From Candidatus Rifleibacteriota bacterium (GTDB taxonomy: Bacteria; Riflebacteria; Ozemobacteria; Ozemobacterales; Ozemobacteraceae), in NCBI GenBank assembly GCA_029564115.1, contig JAKQQP010000210.1:104126-168125 (forward strand): a DNA stretch of 64,000 nt, given 5' to 3'. Every line of letters starts with the position of its first letter. Within the stretch, counting starts at the first letter, position 1. The notes below the pieces were generated by a model. It saw only the letters and a program-made list of their open reading frames with translations, made no database searches and had not been told where the DNA came from. Both the position numbers and the translations under genes were made by a program. Of this stretch, positions 7,974 through 16,001 are shown piece after piece.

Positions 7974-8993
7974 ATGACAGAGTCACAGAGTGAATCAGCA
8001 ATCATCGTCAGGCAGTTATGCCGTGAATTCAAAGTCAGGCAAAAAAGCGAGGGGCTGGCAGCCAGCGTTCGTAATTTTTTTTCGCCTGAGTATAAAACCG
8101 TACATGCCGTAGCCAACCTTGACATGCGCATCGAGAGCGGTGAAATCATCGGCTTTCTTGGCCCGAATGGCGCCGGAAAAACCACGACCCTCAAAATGCT
8201 TTCGGGCCTGCTGGTACCAACCAGCGGCAGCATCGAGGTTCTCGGTTATACCCCGTTCAACCGCGATCACGATTTCCTCAAAAGCATTTCGCTGGTTATG
8301 GGGCAAAAACAAAACCTCTGGTGGGATCTCCCACCCGTCGAAACTTTCGAAATTCACAGGCGTATTTACGCTATCGGCGATGCAGAGTTCAAAACGCGCC
8401 TGAGCGAGCTTATCGCCATGCTCGAAATCGAAAATTGCCTGGAAACCCAGACCCGCAAGCTCTCGCTCGGGCAGCGCATGCGCTGCGAGCTGGCGGTTTC
8501 GCTGCTGCACCAGCCACGAATATTGTTTCTCGATGAGCCAACTATCGGGCTCGACATCCTGATGCAGAAAAAAATTCGCGGCTTTCTGCTCGATTATCAC
8601 CGGCGCTTCAAGCCCACCATCCTCTTGACCTCGCATTACATGGATGACGTTGCAGCGCTGGCTCAACGGGTAATCGTCATTAACAACGGCGGCAAAATTT
8701 TTGACGGCCGCCTCAAAGAGTTGACCGAGCATATGCGCCCTGAAAAGGTGATGACAGTAATTATCAATAACGGCGAGTTCCCGTGCCAACTACGCGAAGG
8801 TTGCCGCCTGATCCACCGGGAAGGACAGATGTTCAGGTTTCTGGTCAAGCGCGAAATTGTGGGCGAACTTGCCGCCTGCCTTTATTCTACCGGGCAGATC
8901 GCCGATCTGAGCATAGAGGATGCTCCACTTGAAGAGATTATCGGGCAGCTGTTCGTCAGCGACAATGATGCTGCAGCCACTGCCCAGGAATAA
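7974..8993 (+). CDS. ABC transporter ATPase, ABC-2 exporter (COG4586-like)
   Basis: The cytoplasmic ATPase of a three-part exporter with the next two membrane proteins. It has Walker A GPNGAGKTTT (about residue 63), Q-loop region GQKQNLWWDLP, signature LSLGQRMRCELA, Walker B ILFLDEPTIGLD and H-loop LTSHYMDD, so it should be active. A family-typical insert before the core (RQKSEGLAASVRNFFSPEYK) marks the group that pairs with two ABC-2 permeases of the COG3694/COG4587 type. The length, 339 residues, includes a C-terminal regulatory region. No Shine-Dalgarno is seen. Substrate unknown. Confidence 0.9.
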   Translation: MTESQSESAIIVRQLCREFKVRQKSEGLAASVRNFFSPEYKTVHAVANLDMRIESGEIIGFLGPNGAGKTTTLKMLSGLLVPTSGSIEVLGYTPFNRDHDFLKSISLVMGQKQNLWWDLPPVETFEIHRRIYAIGDAEFKTRLSELIAMLEIENCLETQTRKLSLGQRMRCELAVSLLHQPRILFLDEPTIGLDILMQKKIRGFLLDYHRRFKPTILLTSHYMDDVAALAQRVIVINNGGKIFDGRLKELTEHMRPEKVMTVIINNGEFPCQLREGCRLIHREGQMFRFLVKREIVGELAACLYSTGQIADLSIEDAPLEEIIGQLFVSDNDAAATAQE

Positions 8994-9001
8994 CACCGAC
9001 A

Positions 9002-9805
9002 ATGAAACTTTTTGCTGCCCACCTTGCCACTCTCAAGGCCCATTTTCGCATCATTTTCACCTACAGGGGCATGATGATAATTCAGGCCATAAGGCTGATT
9101 CTGTTACCGATGGTTCTGGCGGCAGCCTGGCTGTCGATCGAAAAAACCGCTGAAAACCCCTACTCCGATTCAGACTACCTGCTCTACTACCTTCTGGTTC
9201 CGGTAATTTTAAACCTGACCGACAGTCGTCTGGTTTTCCGTTTTCCGCTGGCAGTTCGGGATGGCTCTCTGAGTCGAGAGCTGCTCAAGCCTTTTCCGCC
9301 CCTTTCGGGCTACGCTCTCGAAAGTATCGCCAACAACCTGATTCAGCTGATCTATCTGTTGCCATTCACAATAATTGCCGGCTATCTTGTAAAAGACCGC
9401 CTGCTCCTAAGTCATCTGAGCCTGCAGCTGCTGCTTTTTGCTGCAGTGGCCGTAGCACTCGGTGGACTGGTCAGAATGCTGATCTCTGGCTCTATTTCGT
9501 TGACAGGCTTCTGGCTAGAAGATGTCACAACTCTCAATCTTATCTTAAACGGCGGCATCTGGGCTCTTCTGGGCGGCATGATAGTTCCCGTTGCAACTTT
9601 TCCCGAACACATACGCAGATTTGCAGAGCTGCTCCCCTACCGGTATATGTTGAGTTTTCCGATTGAAATTCTGACTGGACGCCTTTCTACAACCGAAATA
9701 TGGCAAGGTTTCGCTGTCATTGCTGTCTGGTCTGGCATTTTTGCTTTATCGATGCGCTTCATCTGGAAACGCGGGCTGAAAGTCTACTCAGCCTACGGTG
9801 GCTGA
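9002..9805 (+). CDS. ABC-2 type permease, subunit 1
   Basis: A 267-residue inner-membrane protein with about six hydrophobic segments (e.g. LLYYLLVPVILNL, LLLFAAVAVALGGLV, WALLGGMIVPVATF). It begins 8 bases after the ATPase stop and its 3' end abuts the next permease. The start MKLFAAHLATLKAHFRIIFTYRG and the paired-permease arrangement match the DUF990-like ABC-2 group. With its partner it should form the heterodimeric channel. No substrate clue in the sequence. Confidence 0.82.
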   Translation: MKLFAAHLATLKAHFRIIFTYRGMMIIQAIRLILLPMVLAAAWLSIEKTAENPYSDSDYLLYYLLVPVILNLTDSRLVFRFPLAVRDGSLSRELLKPFPPLSGYALESIANNLIQLIYLLPFTIIAGYLVKDRLLLSHLSLQLLLFAAVAVALGGLVRMLISGSISLTGFWLEDVTTLNLILNGGIWALLGGMIVPVATFPEHIRRFAELLPYRYMLSFPIEILTGRLSTTEIWQGFAVIAVWSGIFALSMRFIWKRGLKVYSAYGG

Positions 9806-9806
9806 A

Positions 9807-10592
9807 ATGAATCAGTTCAAAATAATAACCAGACTCTGGAAAGCTTCATTGATGCAGGCGCTTGAATATCGAGGCAGTTTTGCCTTTTCAATTCTGGCCA
9901 ATTTTTTCGATTTTATCTTCGGTTTCCTGCAGTATCTGGTCTTTTTTACTGCGGCGCAGAGCATCGCTGGCTGGGCCTCCAACGACATGCTGGTGCTTTA
10001 TGGAGTATTCATGCTCGTCTTCGCCCTGCAGTTCATTTTTCTCTACCCGAATCTCGTTGCCATGGGTGACATGGTTAATTCAGGCAATCTAGACTTATTG
10101 CTCACCAAGCCGGTAAACGCGCAAATGCTTCTTTCTTTCAGGCGCATTTCTCTTGAAGAACTCGGCAGCATAAGCACCGCTGTCGTCTTGCTTTCCTGGC
10201 TTGTTTACAACGGCACCATCAAGTTGACTGCAGCTGGTCTGGCACTTTTTGCCGTATCTATCACCAGTGCCATGCTGCTGGTTTATTGCCTTTTCATGCT
10301 GCTGATGTGCCTGGCTGTAGTTCTTGAACGGCTTGATAACATGGCACAGCTGATGTGGTCGATGTTTGCTGTCTGCAGATACCCGATCGACATCTACCCA
10401 TCGAGAATAAAATTCATGTTTTTCACTTTTCTGCCATTTGCCTATGTGGCCAGTGTGCCGGCAACGGCACTGCTGGGCAGAGCGAACCCAACCATGGTTT
10501 TTGCAGGGCTTGGCATAGCGCTGGCAGCTACTTTTGCCTGCACCATGCTCTGGAAAAAAACAATCAAAGCCTATACTTCAGCAGGCGGCTGA
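9807..10592 (+). CDS. ABC-2 type permease, subunit 2
   Basis: About 261 residues, six hydrophobic segments, with the family-like stretch NSGNLDLLLTKPVNAQMLLSFRR (TKP motif of COG3694-type permeases). A GTG at 9798 overlaps the previous stop, but GGTGG at about 9794-9798 is better spaced from the ATG at 9807. It completes the exporter operon and ends only 6 bases from a convergent gene, with no obvious terminator. Confidence 0.82.
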   Translation: MNQFKIITRLWKASLMQALEYRGSFAFSILANFFDFIFGFLQYLVFFTAAQSIAGWASNDMLVLYGVFMLVFALQFIFLYPNLVAMGDMVNSGNLDLLLTKPVNAQMLLSFRRISLEELGSISTAVVLLSWLVYNGTIKLTAAGLALFAVSITSAMLLVYCLFMLLMCLAVVLERLDNMAQLMWSMFAVCRYPIDIYPSRIKFMFFTFLPFAYVASVPATALLGRANPTMVFAGLGIALAATFACTMLWKKTIKAYTSAGG

Positions 10593-10598
10593 AAGTTC

Positions 10599-11066
10599 TC
10601 AATCAGCCGGCGTTGCGGCTTTTCTGGCAATTTCTTCGGCGAATTTTTCCTGGGCTTCTTTTTTCTGTTTTGCGTTCAAAACAGGGTTCCAGTCTAGAGT
10701 CAGCTTTTCATCAGAATATTCGCCAACTACGCGGTAATTCTTTCTGACTTCCATGGCAAAGCCCTTTTCTGTGGGCGTAAAAATAAAGCCATAACGGTCG
10801 CTTATGCTTTTAAAAAAAAGGCTGGTCTGATCACGACTGGTGCCAACAGCGATTCGACAATTACCGATCAATTCGCGATCAGCATCTGTCAGACGCTCAC
10901 CGAACGGTGGCATATCAAGATACCTGATAATACCGGCATCGTACAATTTTATATAGTTACGTTGATTGTGCCATTTGTAGCCATAATAAAGCCCGATTGA
11001 ACCGGCAACAGCAAGAATCACGACGATCAACGCCAGAAAGCCTCTGCGTTTTTGGCCACACAGCAT
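10599..11066 (-). CDS. Small membrane-anchored protein of unknown function
   Basis: 155 residues. A short basic N-terminus is followed by a membrane helix (about 10-29, FLALIVVILAVAGSIGLYYGY), then a soluble, probably periplasmic domain with no motif I recognise. It ends in a charged helix rich in Lys/Glu/Ala. The start has GAGGTG six bases upstream. It stands alone between the exporter operon (convergent) and an ABC-ATPase remnant. Confidence 0.65.
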   Translation of the reverse strand: MLCGQKRRGFLALIVVILAVAGSIGLYYGYKWHNQRNYIKLYDAGIIRYLDMPPFGERLTDADRELIGNCRIAVGTSRDQTSLFFKSISDRYGFIFTPTEKGFAMEVRKNYRVVGEYSDEKLTLDWNPVLNAKQKKEAQEKFAEEIARKAATPAD

Positions 11067-11125
11067 AACTGCACCTCTAATACTAATTTCTCATGGCTAT
11101 CGTCATGATACTACGTTTTGGCAAG

Positions 11126-11239
11126 CTACACGGTATTTTTTTCATCGACAACCCGACCGTCATCAATGGTTATGATGCGGTCATCCAGCCACTGTTTTTG
11201 AGATATTATTGCGTGTCCAACTGGATTCCGGGCAATCAA
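11126..11239 (-). pseudogene. Remnant resembling the C-terminal tail of an ABC transporter ATPase
   Basis: In the gap between cysK and the membrane protein, one minus-strand frame translates as ...GHAIISQKQWLDDRIITIDDGRVVDE... and ends in TAG. That resembles what follows Walker B in exporter ATPases (typically ...vSHd..ladRiitieDGriv.d), with Gln where the H-loop His should be. No upstream ABC core remains, since cysK occupies it. I read it as decayed debris. It could also be a 37-residue TTG-started peptide, but no ribosome site supports that. Confidence 0.35.
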
Positions 11240-12192
11240 ATGCCTTCAAACAGAACTGTGCTTAAATAGCGCTCGCCCGAGTCTGGGAAAATGGTGACGA
11301 TAGTTTTGCCGGCATTTTCAGGCTGCTGTGCCAGCCGTGCCGCGACAGCCATCGCTGCTCCGCTGGAAATACCGCAAGTTATACCTTCTTCGCGATGCAG
11401 GCGGCGGGCAAATTCAATCGCTTCCTCGTCTGTAACGGTCATCACTTCGTCGACCAGACTCAGATCGAGAGTGTCCGGCTTAAATCCGGCACCCAGCCCC
11501 TGAATTTTGTGCGAACTGTGCTTTGGCGTATCTCCGGCCATAATCGCCGCCAAAACATATGAGTTCACCGGCTCAACCGCCACGCTCTTCAAAGCCAGAC
11601 TCTTTTCCTGCTTTAAATATCTGCTGATACCCGTGATGGTGCCGCCTGTTCCGACCCCGGCCACCAGAATGTCTATTTTACCTTCTGTGTCTCTGAATAT
11701 TTCGGGGCCGGTAGTCTTAAAATGAATCTCTGGGTTGGCAGGGTTTTTAAACTGCTGTGGGCTGAAATATCGAGCCGGATCAGAGGCAACCAGCTTTTCA
11801 GCCTCGGCTATCGCGCCAGACATACCTCTGGCACCTTCTGTTAAAACCACCTTTGCTCCAAAAGCTGCCAGCATACGGCGCCGCTCCATCGACATGGTTT
11901 CAGGCATCGTCAAAATAAGAGGATAACCACGGGCTGCACAGACATAAGCCAGGCCGATACCGGTATTGCCACTCGTGGGCTCAACGAGGGTAACGTCTGA
12001 TTTTCCCGGGGTGAGAATGCCTTTTTTTTCGGCATCCCAGACCATGGCTGCAGCAATTCGGCATTTAACGGAATAGGCCGGGTTGCGCCCCTCGATTTTA
12101 GCCAGAACCTGAGCCGGAAAACCGGCTGTTATCCGATTGATCCTCACCAGCGGTGTGTTCCCGATACTGAGACTGTTATCATTGAAAAGCAT
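11236..12192 (-). CDS. cysK: Cysteine synthase (O-acetylserine sulfhydrylase)
   Basis: A PLP enzyme making cysteine from O-acetylserine and sulfide. Motifs are the IGNTPLVRI start, the lysine-containing [11 protein letters not shown] (where most CysK have NP..SvKdR), [13 protein letters not shown], the glycine loop [18 protein letters not shown] and GISSGAAM. Length (about 318) is usual. The start is set at the ATG seven bases after AGGAGG. Its gene follows an Rrf2 regulator by about 16 bases, so it is probably regulated by it. It also supplies cysteine, the substrate of NifS. Confidence 0.92.
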   Translation of the reverse strand: MLFNDNSLSIGNTPLVRINRITAGFPAQVLAKIEGRNPAYSVKCRIAAAMVWDAEKKGILTPGKSDVTLVEPTSGNTGIGLAYVCAARGYPLILTMPETMSMERRRMLAAFGAKVVLTEGARGMSGAIAEAEKLVASDPARYFSPQQFKNPANPEIHFKTTGPEIFRDTEGKIDILVAGVGTGGTITGISRYLKQEKSLALKSVAVEPVNSYVLAAIMAGDTPKHSSHKIQGLGAGFKPDTLDLSLVDEVMTVTDEEAIEFARRLHREEGITCGISSGAAMAVAARLAQQPENAGKTIVTIFPDSGERYLSTVLFEGI

Positions 12193-12208
12193 TTTCAATC
12201 CTCCTGAT

Positions 12209-12661
12209 TTAAATCTGAAAATCTAACTGATTATTGCCAAGATAAAGGTGTAAACCAGGTTTACCAGCCATTTCCTCAAGGTTTATACCGGTCAGAACAC
12301 CTTTGATTGCTTCATCAACCTTCTGCCAGACCTGCCTGGCAACGCAACTGGCAGAACGACTGCAAACGCCGGCAGACCCCGTACATTCGACTATGCCGGC
12401 CGTGCCCTCGAGGGCGGCAATTATTTCGTAGGCGTTGATTGCTGAGGGGTGGCGTGCCAGGGCATAACCGCCATTCGGGCCACGCACTGCCTTGATCAAA
12501 CCCGCCTGTTTGAGTTCTTTAACAAGCAGATGGATATAATTGGCCGAAATTTCTTGGTTTTTAGCTATGGCATCAGCCTGAACCGAGGCTAAATCATAAT
12601 TACGAGCCAGTTCAAGCATTATTCTCAAACCATATCTGCCCCGGGTAGAAATTTTTATCAT
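12209..12661 (-). CDS. Rrf2-family transcriptional regulator (IscR/CymR-like)
   Basis: A winged-helix DNA-binding regulator of about 150 residues. The N-terminus [17 protein letters not shown] and the HTH region [21 protein letters not shown] with wing [12 protein letters not shown] are characteristic. Three cysteines in [15 protein letters not shown] lie where IscR-type members bind an Fe-S cluster. The spacing is C-x6-C-x5-C, close to the IscR C-x5-C-x5-C pattern. It precedes cysK, as CymR-type sulfur regulators often do, and a palindrome covers its promoter, so autoregulation is likely. The ATG at 12661 is preferred over the upstream GTG at 12670. Confidence 0.88.
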   Translation of the reverse strand: MIKISTRGRYGLRIMLELARNYDLASVQADAIAKNQEISANYIHLLVKELKQAGLIKAVRGPNGGYALARHPSAINAYEIIAALEGTAGIVECTGSAGVCSRSASCVARQVWQKVDEAIKGVLTGINLEEMAGKPGLHLYLGNNQLDFQI

Positions 12662-12675
12662 AACAACCACCAGAA

Positions 12676-12708
12676 ATTATATTCTCAAGCATTTTACTTA
12701 AGAATATA
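12676..12708 (-). promoter_or_regulatory. Promoter with overlapping Rrf2-type operator palindrome
   Basis: On the minus strand, TTCTTA (12704-12699), 17 bases, TATAAT (12681-12676). Lying over both boxes is an inverted repeat with 12-base arms, TATATTCTCAAG (12678-12689) and CTTAAGAATATA (12697-12708). The arms match at 11 of 12 positions around a 7-base centre. Its position and symmetry suit binding by the dimeric Rrf2 protein just downstream. Confidence 0.75.
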
Positions 12709-12751
12709 ATTAAAACGAAAAAAAATACAGCTTTTTTTTGTAGAAATTAAC

Positions 12752-12785
12752 AACACGGCTCCGCCCTTACAGGCAGAGCCGTGTT
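12752..12785 (-). terminator. Hairpin after the pullulanase-like gene
   Basis: AACACGGCTCTGCC-TGTAA-GGGCGGAGCCGTGTT, a long stem with one mismatch. It lacks a T-run directly after it, so it may be a weak terminator or an mRNA 3' stabiliser. Confidence 0.55.
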
Positions 12786-12817
12786 CAGATTTTGCATTTG
12801 CAAAACAAGCTTTAAAA

Positions 12818-15079
12818 TTACTTTCTAAGAATAACCCCTGTGGTCGGCGGAACGTTGTAATCACCTTCGGCAGTGTAAAGACCAGCATCATTCACTCTTT
12901 CGCCGTCACAGACTACTTTCCAGATACCGCCGATAGGCAGCTTGAAGTTAACCCAGTTGTTCGAATCGCCGTTAAGCAACACCACAAAATTATCGTTACC
13001 CTTCAAAAACATGCCGATACCATTGTGATTTGAGGGGAGAATCCAGTCGAGGTGTTGATTGTTCAGGGCTACAGGTTGCCTGAAGTTCTCGTATTTTTTT
13101 CTCAGGGCGATGAGACCTTTATACAGCTCAAAAATATCACGATTCTTTTCTTTTACAGACCAGTCGATATAGTTGACATCGTTGTCCTGGTCGTATGAGT
13201 TGTGATTGCCGCCCTTACTGCGGTTGAATTCCTGGCCGGCATGGATCATGGGGATACCCTGAGCCGTCAAAAGCGCTACGGCAGCCAGCCTGGTCTTTTT
13301 CTTGTCGCCATTGAAGAGGTCGTTCAAAGTATAACCGTCGTGGGCTTCGAGATAATTCAGGCTTTCAGAGGGTTTTGCCGCCCACCAGAAGCATGATCCA
13401 GCCAGAACCGTCATCACATCGTTACGCTCAGCTTTTCCGTTGATGAGAGCCCTGACCTTTTCGCGGAAGTCATCGTTCCATTTTGACAGGCGGGTATTCC
13501 GGAAGTCACTTTTACCCCACTGATTTCGCTTCCAGTCGGCAGCCCAGGGTTCTGCGGTGAGAATTATATCTTGAGGCAGTTCATCGATGATTCTCTGCAT
13601 GGTCTTTTTGTCGATGATGGTGCCGAGGTCAAAGCGGAAACCATCGACCTTATACTCGTTAACCCAGTATTTAAGACTGTCGATGATCATTTTTGCGGTC
13701 ATGGGGTTTTCGGTGCGCATTTCATTGCCGCAACCGGTACCATTCCAGTAGTATTTGCGGTTATCCATGAGGCGGTAATAACCAGGATTATCGAAACCCT
13801 TGAAGTTGAGAGGAGAACCTTCATGGTTGCCTTCAGCGGTATGGTTGAATACCACGTCGAGAATTACGGCAAACCCTTCGTTATGCAGCCCGTTGATCAA
13901 GGTTTTGAGTTCGTTGACAGCTTCGCCTTTCTTGCCGGAGGCAAAAGAGCTCTCGGGAGCGAAAAAGTGACTGGTCATGTAACCCCAGTGATTGACCGTG
14001 CCGGCAAAGTTATTGTCGAATTCATGAATGGGCATCAGCTCTATCACGTTAACGCCAAGTTCTTTGAGATGTCCCAGGACTTTGCCGGTGCCCTTGCCCT
14101 TCAGCATGCCAAGGTAATTACCCTTATGAGGCCCGGTAACACCGGAGCTTTTGTGGGCGGTAAAATCTTTGATGTGCATTTCGTAGATGATCGCATCTTT
14201 GGCCGCCGGGCGCTTGAACTTCTGGTTGGTCCATTTGAAGGTGCGGTCGACTACGATGCTTTTGCCGTCATGATCGACGTTGGCGAAAGCATAGGGGTCA
14301 GACAGCAGGCGATCAGGATCGAAAAGATAACCGGGCCCCTTCGGGCCATCAGCAGTAAAACCATAGTAAGTGCCGTAGAGCTCTCCTTTGAAAGAGTGGC
14401 TCCAGATGCCATCGGCACTTTTCTTCATCTGATGGGCGACACCTTTTTTATCGGTGGCATTTTTAAACAGATGCAATTTTACATCGGTAGCTTCTGGCGA
14501 GTACACTGCGAATGAAGTATTACCGCCAACGACCTGTGCGCCAAGTCTGGCCGAAGAAGACGTTCTTCTGGAGCCGACAGCCGGGCCTCTGGCAGAAAGA
14601 AGAGTCGCCCGGTCGACCAGGCTGCTGTCTTTGATGCGGGCAAAATTACCGGAAAATTCTTTGCGGATCGCCTGCAAAGGCGAAAGTCTGTTGAGCAGCT
14701 TCGGGTTTTCAGTCTGAGCGAGGTATTTTACCCGGCTTTCTATTATCTGCAAACCTTCTTCAAATGCACGTTTTTCGGATGAGGAGGTGACACGGTAACC
14801 GTAAAGGCGTATCTGTTCGGTGACCTTGTCAATCTGATCAGAGGTCTCGATGCCTGCAACCAGACGTTTGAAAGCGTCGAGGCTTGCCGATTCACGCGCC
14901 AATGCGGAAACGGCGGTGTCATTTCCATCGGCAGCAGCACGGGCAGCATAATGCATATCTTTTGCCACGCGATTCAAGCCAGCAACAAAATCTTTTTCGA
15001 AACTCGCGGCATGCGATGTCAGAGCAACAAACATGGCCATCAACAGGCAGATCAACCTGCGCAGACTGGTTCCGTACAT
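12818..15079 (-). CDS. Secreted pullulanase / alpha-glucan debranching enzyme, GH13 with CBM48
   Basis: Predicted to cleave alpha-1,6 branches of pullulan or glycogen-like glucans outside the cytoplasm. The start at 15079 follows GGAGG and gives a signal peptide (MYGTSLRRLICLLMAMFVALTSHA). A helical region of about 150 residues with no family I know follows. Then come a CBM48-like domain (NTSFAVYSPEATDVKLHLF) and the GH13 barrel. The barrel has YEMHIKDFT, VNVIELMPIHEF, VILDVVFNHTAEGN, the nucleophile in VDGFRFDLG, the acid Glu in ILTAEPWAAD and the histidine/aspartate in LEAHDGYTLND. A small C-terminal beta domain ends it. The order matches type I pullulanases. Catalytic residues are intact. 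Confidence 0.9.
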   Translation of the reverse strand: MYGTSLRRLICLLMAMFVALTSHAASFEKDFVAGLNRVAKDMHYAARAAADGNDTAVSALARESASLDAFKRLVAGIETSDQIDKVTEQIRLYGYRVTSSSEKRAFEEGLQIIESRVKYLAQTENPKLLNRLSPLQAIRKEFSGNFARIKDSSLVDRATLLSARGPAVGSRRTSSSARLGAQVVGGNTSFAVYSPEATDVKLHLFKNATDKKGVAHQMKKSADGIWSHSFKGELYGTYYGFTADGPKGPGYLFDPDRLLSDPYAFANVDHDGKSIVVDRTFKWTNQKFKRPAAKDAIIYEMHIKDFTAHKSSGVTGPHKGNYLGMLKGKGTGKVLGHLKELGVNVIELMPIHEFDNNFAGTVNHWGYMTSHFFAPESSFASGKKGEAVNELKTLINGLHNEGFAVILDVVFNHTAEGNHEGSPLNFKGFDNPGYYRLMDNRKYYWNGTGCGNEMRTENPMTAKMIIDSLKYWVNEYKVDGFRFDLGTIIDKKTMQRIIDELPQDIILTAEPWAADWKRNQWGKSDFRNTRLSKWNDDFREKVRALINGKAERNDVMTVLAGSCFWWAAKPSESLNYLEAHDGYTLNDLFNGDKKKTRLAAVALLTAQGIPMIHAGQEFNRSKGGNHNSYDQDNDVNYIDWSVKEKNRDIFELYKGLIALRKKYENFRQPVALNNQHLDWILPSNHNGIGMFLKGNDNFVVLLNGDSNNWVNFKLPIGGIWKVVCDGERVNDAGLYTAEGDYNVPPTTGVILRK

Positions 15080-15151
15080 CCTTCGCCTCCGGACAGATAT
15101 TTTACTTATCCTGTTCATTATATTAATTTTTGCCAATACCGTCAGCCTAAA

Positions 15152-15187
15152 ACAAAAAAAATCCCGTAAACTTACGGGATTTTTTTA
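15152..15187 (-). terminator. Terminator after the 15.2-15.9 kb gene
   Basis: Perfect hairpin ATCCCGTAA-ACT-TTACGGGAT with A-run and T-run on either side. It ends the gene at 15209-15874 before the pullulanase gene. Confidence 0.85.
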
Positions 15188-15208
15188 TCTTGAGAAAGTT
15201 CTAAAGAA

Positions 15209-15874
15209 TCAGTCTACGCTCAGATGAATCACAGTGGCGCCATCGCCGGCACCTTCGACACGCAGAACCTTGAGAATGCCCTGGCGCGCCGTTTTGAACT
15301 TTTCCTGCAGCATCAACAGGTCTTTATCGACTTTGCGAGTGTTGCTGCCGAATACAACCAGGTCTTTCTCAAATCTTTTGATCATGCGCCGCAGATCTTC
15401 GATATCCGAAGTGGTCAGATTACATTTTTTGACAACCTGGCCAAAGTTCGGTGCCTGGGCAATCTCGATGACATTCTCGCTGATATGTTGAATCAGCCTG
15501 ACGGCGTAGTATTTATCCATGGGCCGCATACGCGCAACACCACGGGCAGTTGCGGTTTTGATCCAGCCCTTCTGCAGAAACGTGTTGAAAATGGTGAAAG
15601 CCTCATCACTGTCGGGTAACTTGGGGGAAGGGTTGGAGTTCCAGACAATCATACTTTTTTTTGAGTTGAGCTTGGGCCTGGACTGGTCTCTGGTCAACGG
15701 CTCGGTATTTGGCGGAATGCGCAAAGAAATCGTGACCTGTTTGTCTCTCATCTCCTGGGGTACCGGGATGGTAATGGTCGAATCAGCTTTAACCGAGTAG
15801 GTAAAAACACCGGCCAACGCCACCATCGCTCCGAGCGAAACCATGGTTCGCAAACCAGGTAATATTTTTTTCAT
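15209..15874 (-). CDS. Exported protein of unknown function
   Basis: The start is placed at the ATG after CGGAGGTATTGC, giving about 221 residues with a clear signal peptide (MKKILPGLRTMVSLGAMVALAGVFTYSVKA). A short beta-like segment follows (STITIPVPQEMRDKQVTISL). A mostly helical domain comes next, with a segment RMRPMDKYYAVRLIQHI that recalls the conserved end of SLH repeats, and a Lys-rich helix near the C-terminus. No catalytic motif. It is flanked by terminators, so probably monocistronic. An SLH-related envelope role is only a hint. Confidence 0.7.
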   Translation of the reverse strand: MKKILPGLRTMVSLGAMVALAGVFTYSVKADSTITIPVPQEMRDKQVTISLRIPPNTEPLTRDQSRPKLNSKKSMIVWNSNPSPKLPDSDEAFTIFNTFLQKGWIKTATARGVARMRPMDKYYAVRLIQHISENVIEIAQAPNFGQVVKKCNLTTSDIEDLRRMIKRFEKDLVVFGSNTRKVDKDLLMLQEKFKTARQGILKVLRVEGAGDGATVIHLSVD

Positions 15875-15954
15875 GCAATACCTCCGGTAATTATTCTTTT
15901 CACGCCGTTTATCGGCAGAGACGCAAGAATACTTAACGCAAAAACCGCCAAACA

Positions 15955-15987
15955 AAAACCCCGCCCGACAGAAGACTGCGAGCGGGG
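15955..15987 (-). terminator. Terminator of the trpS-scp-M16-peptidase operon
   Basis: On the minus strand, GCCCCGCTCG...TCGGGCGGGG is followed by TTTTTG, 15 bases after the Xaa-Pro peptidase stop. Confidence 0.8.
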
Positions 15988-16001
15988 CCTGGCGGCAAAA
16001 T

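Noticed and set aside
13571..14515. 314-codon open frame on the plus strand
   Set aside because: It lies wholly antisense to the catalytic part of the pullulanase gene, has no ribosome site or known domain, and reflects the codon bias of the real gene.
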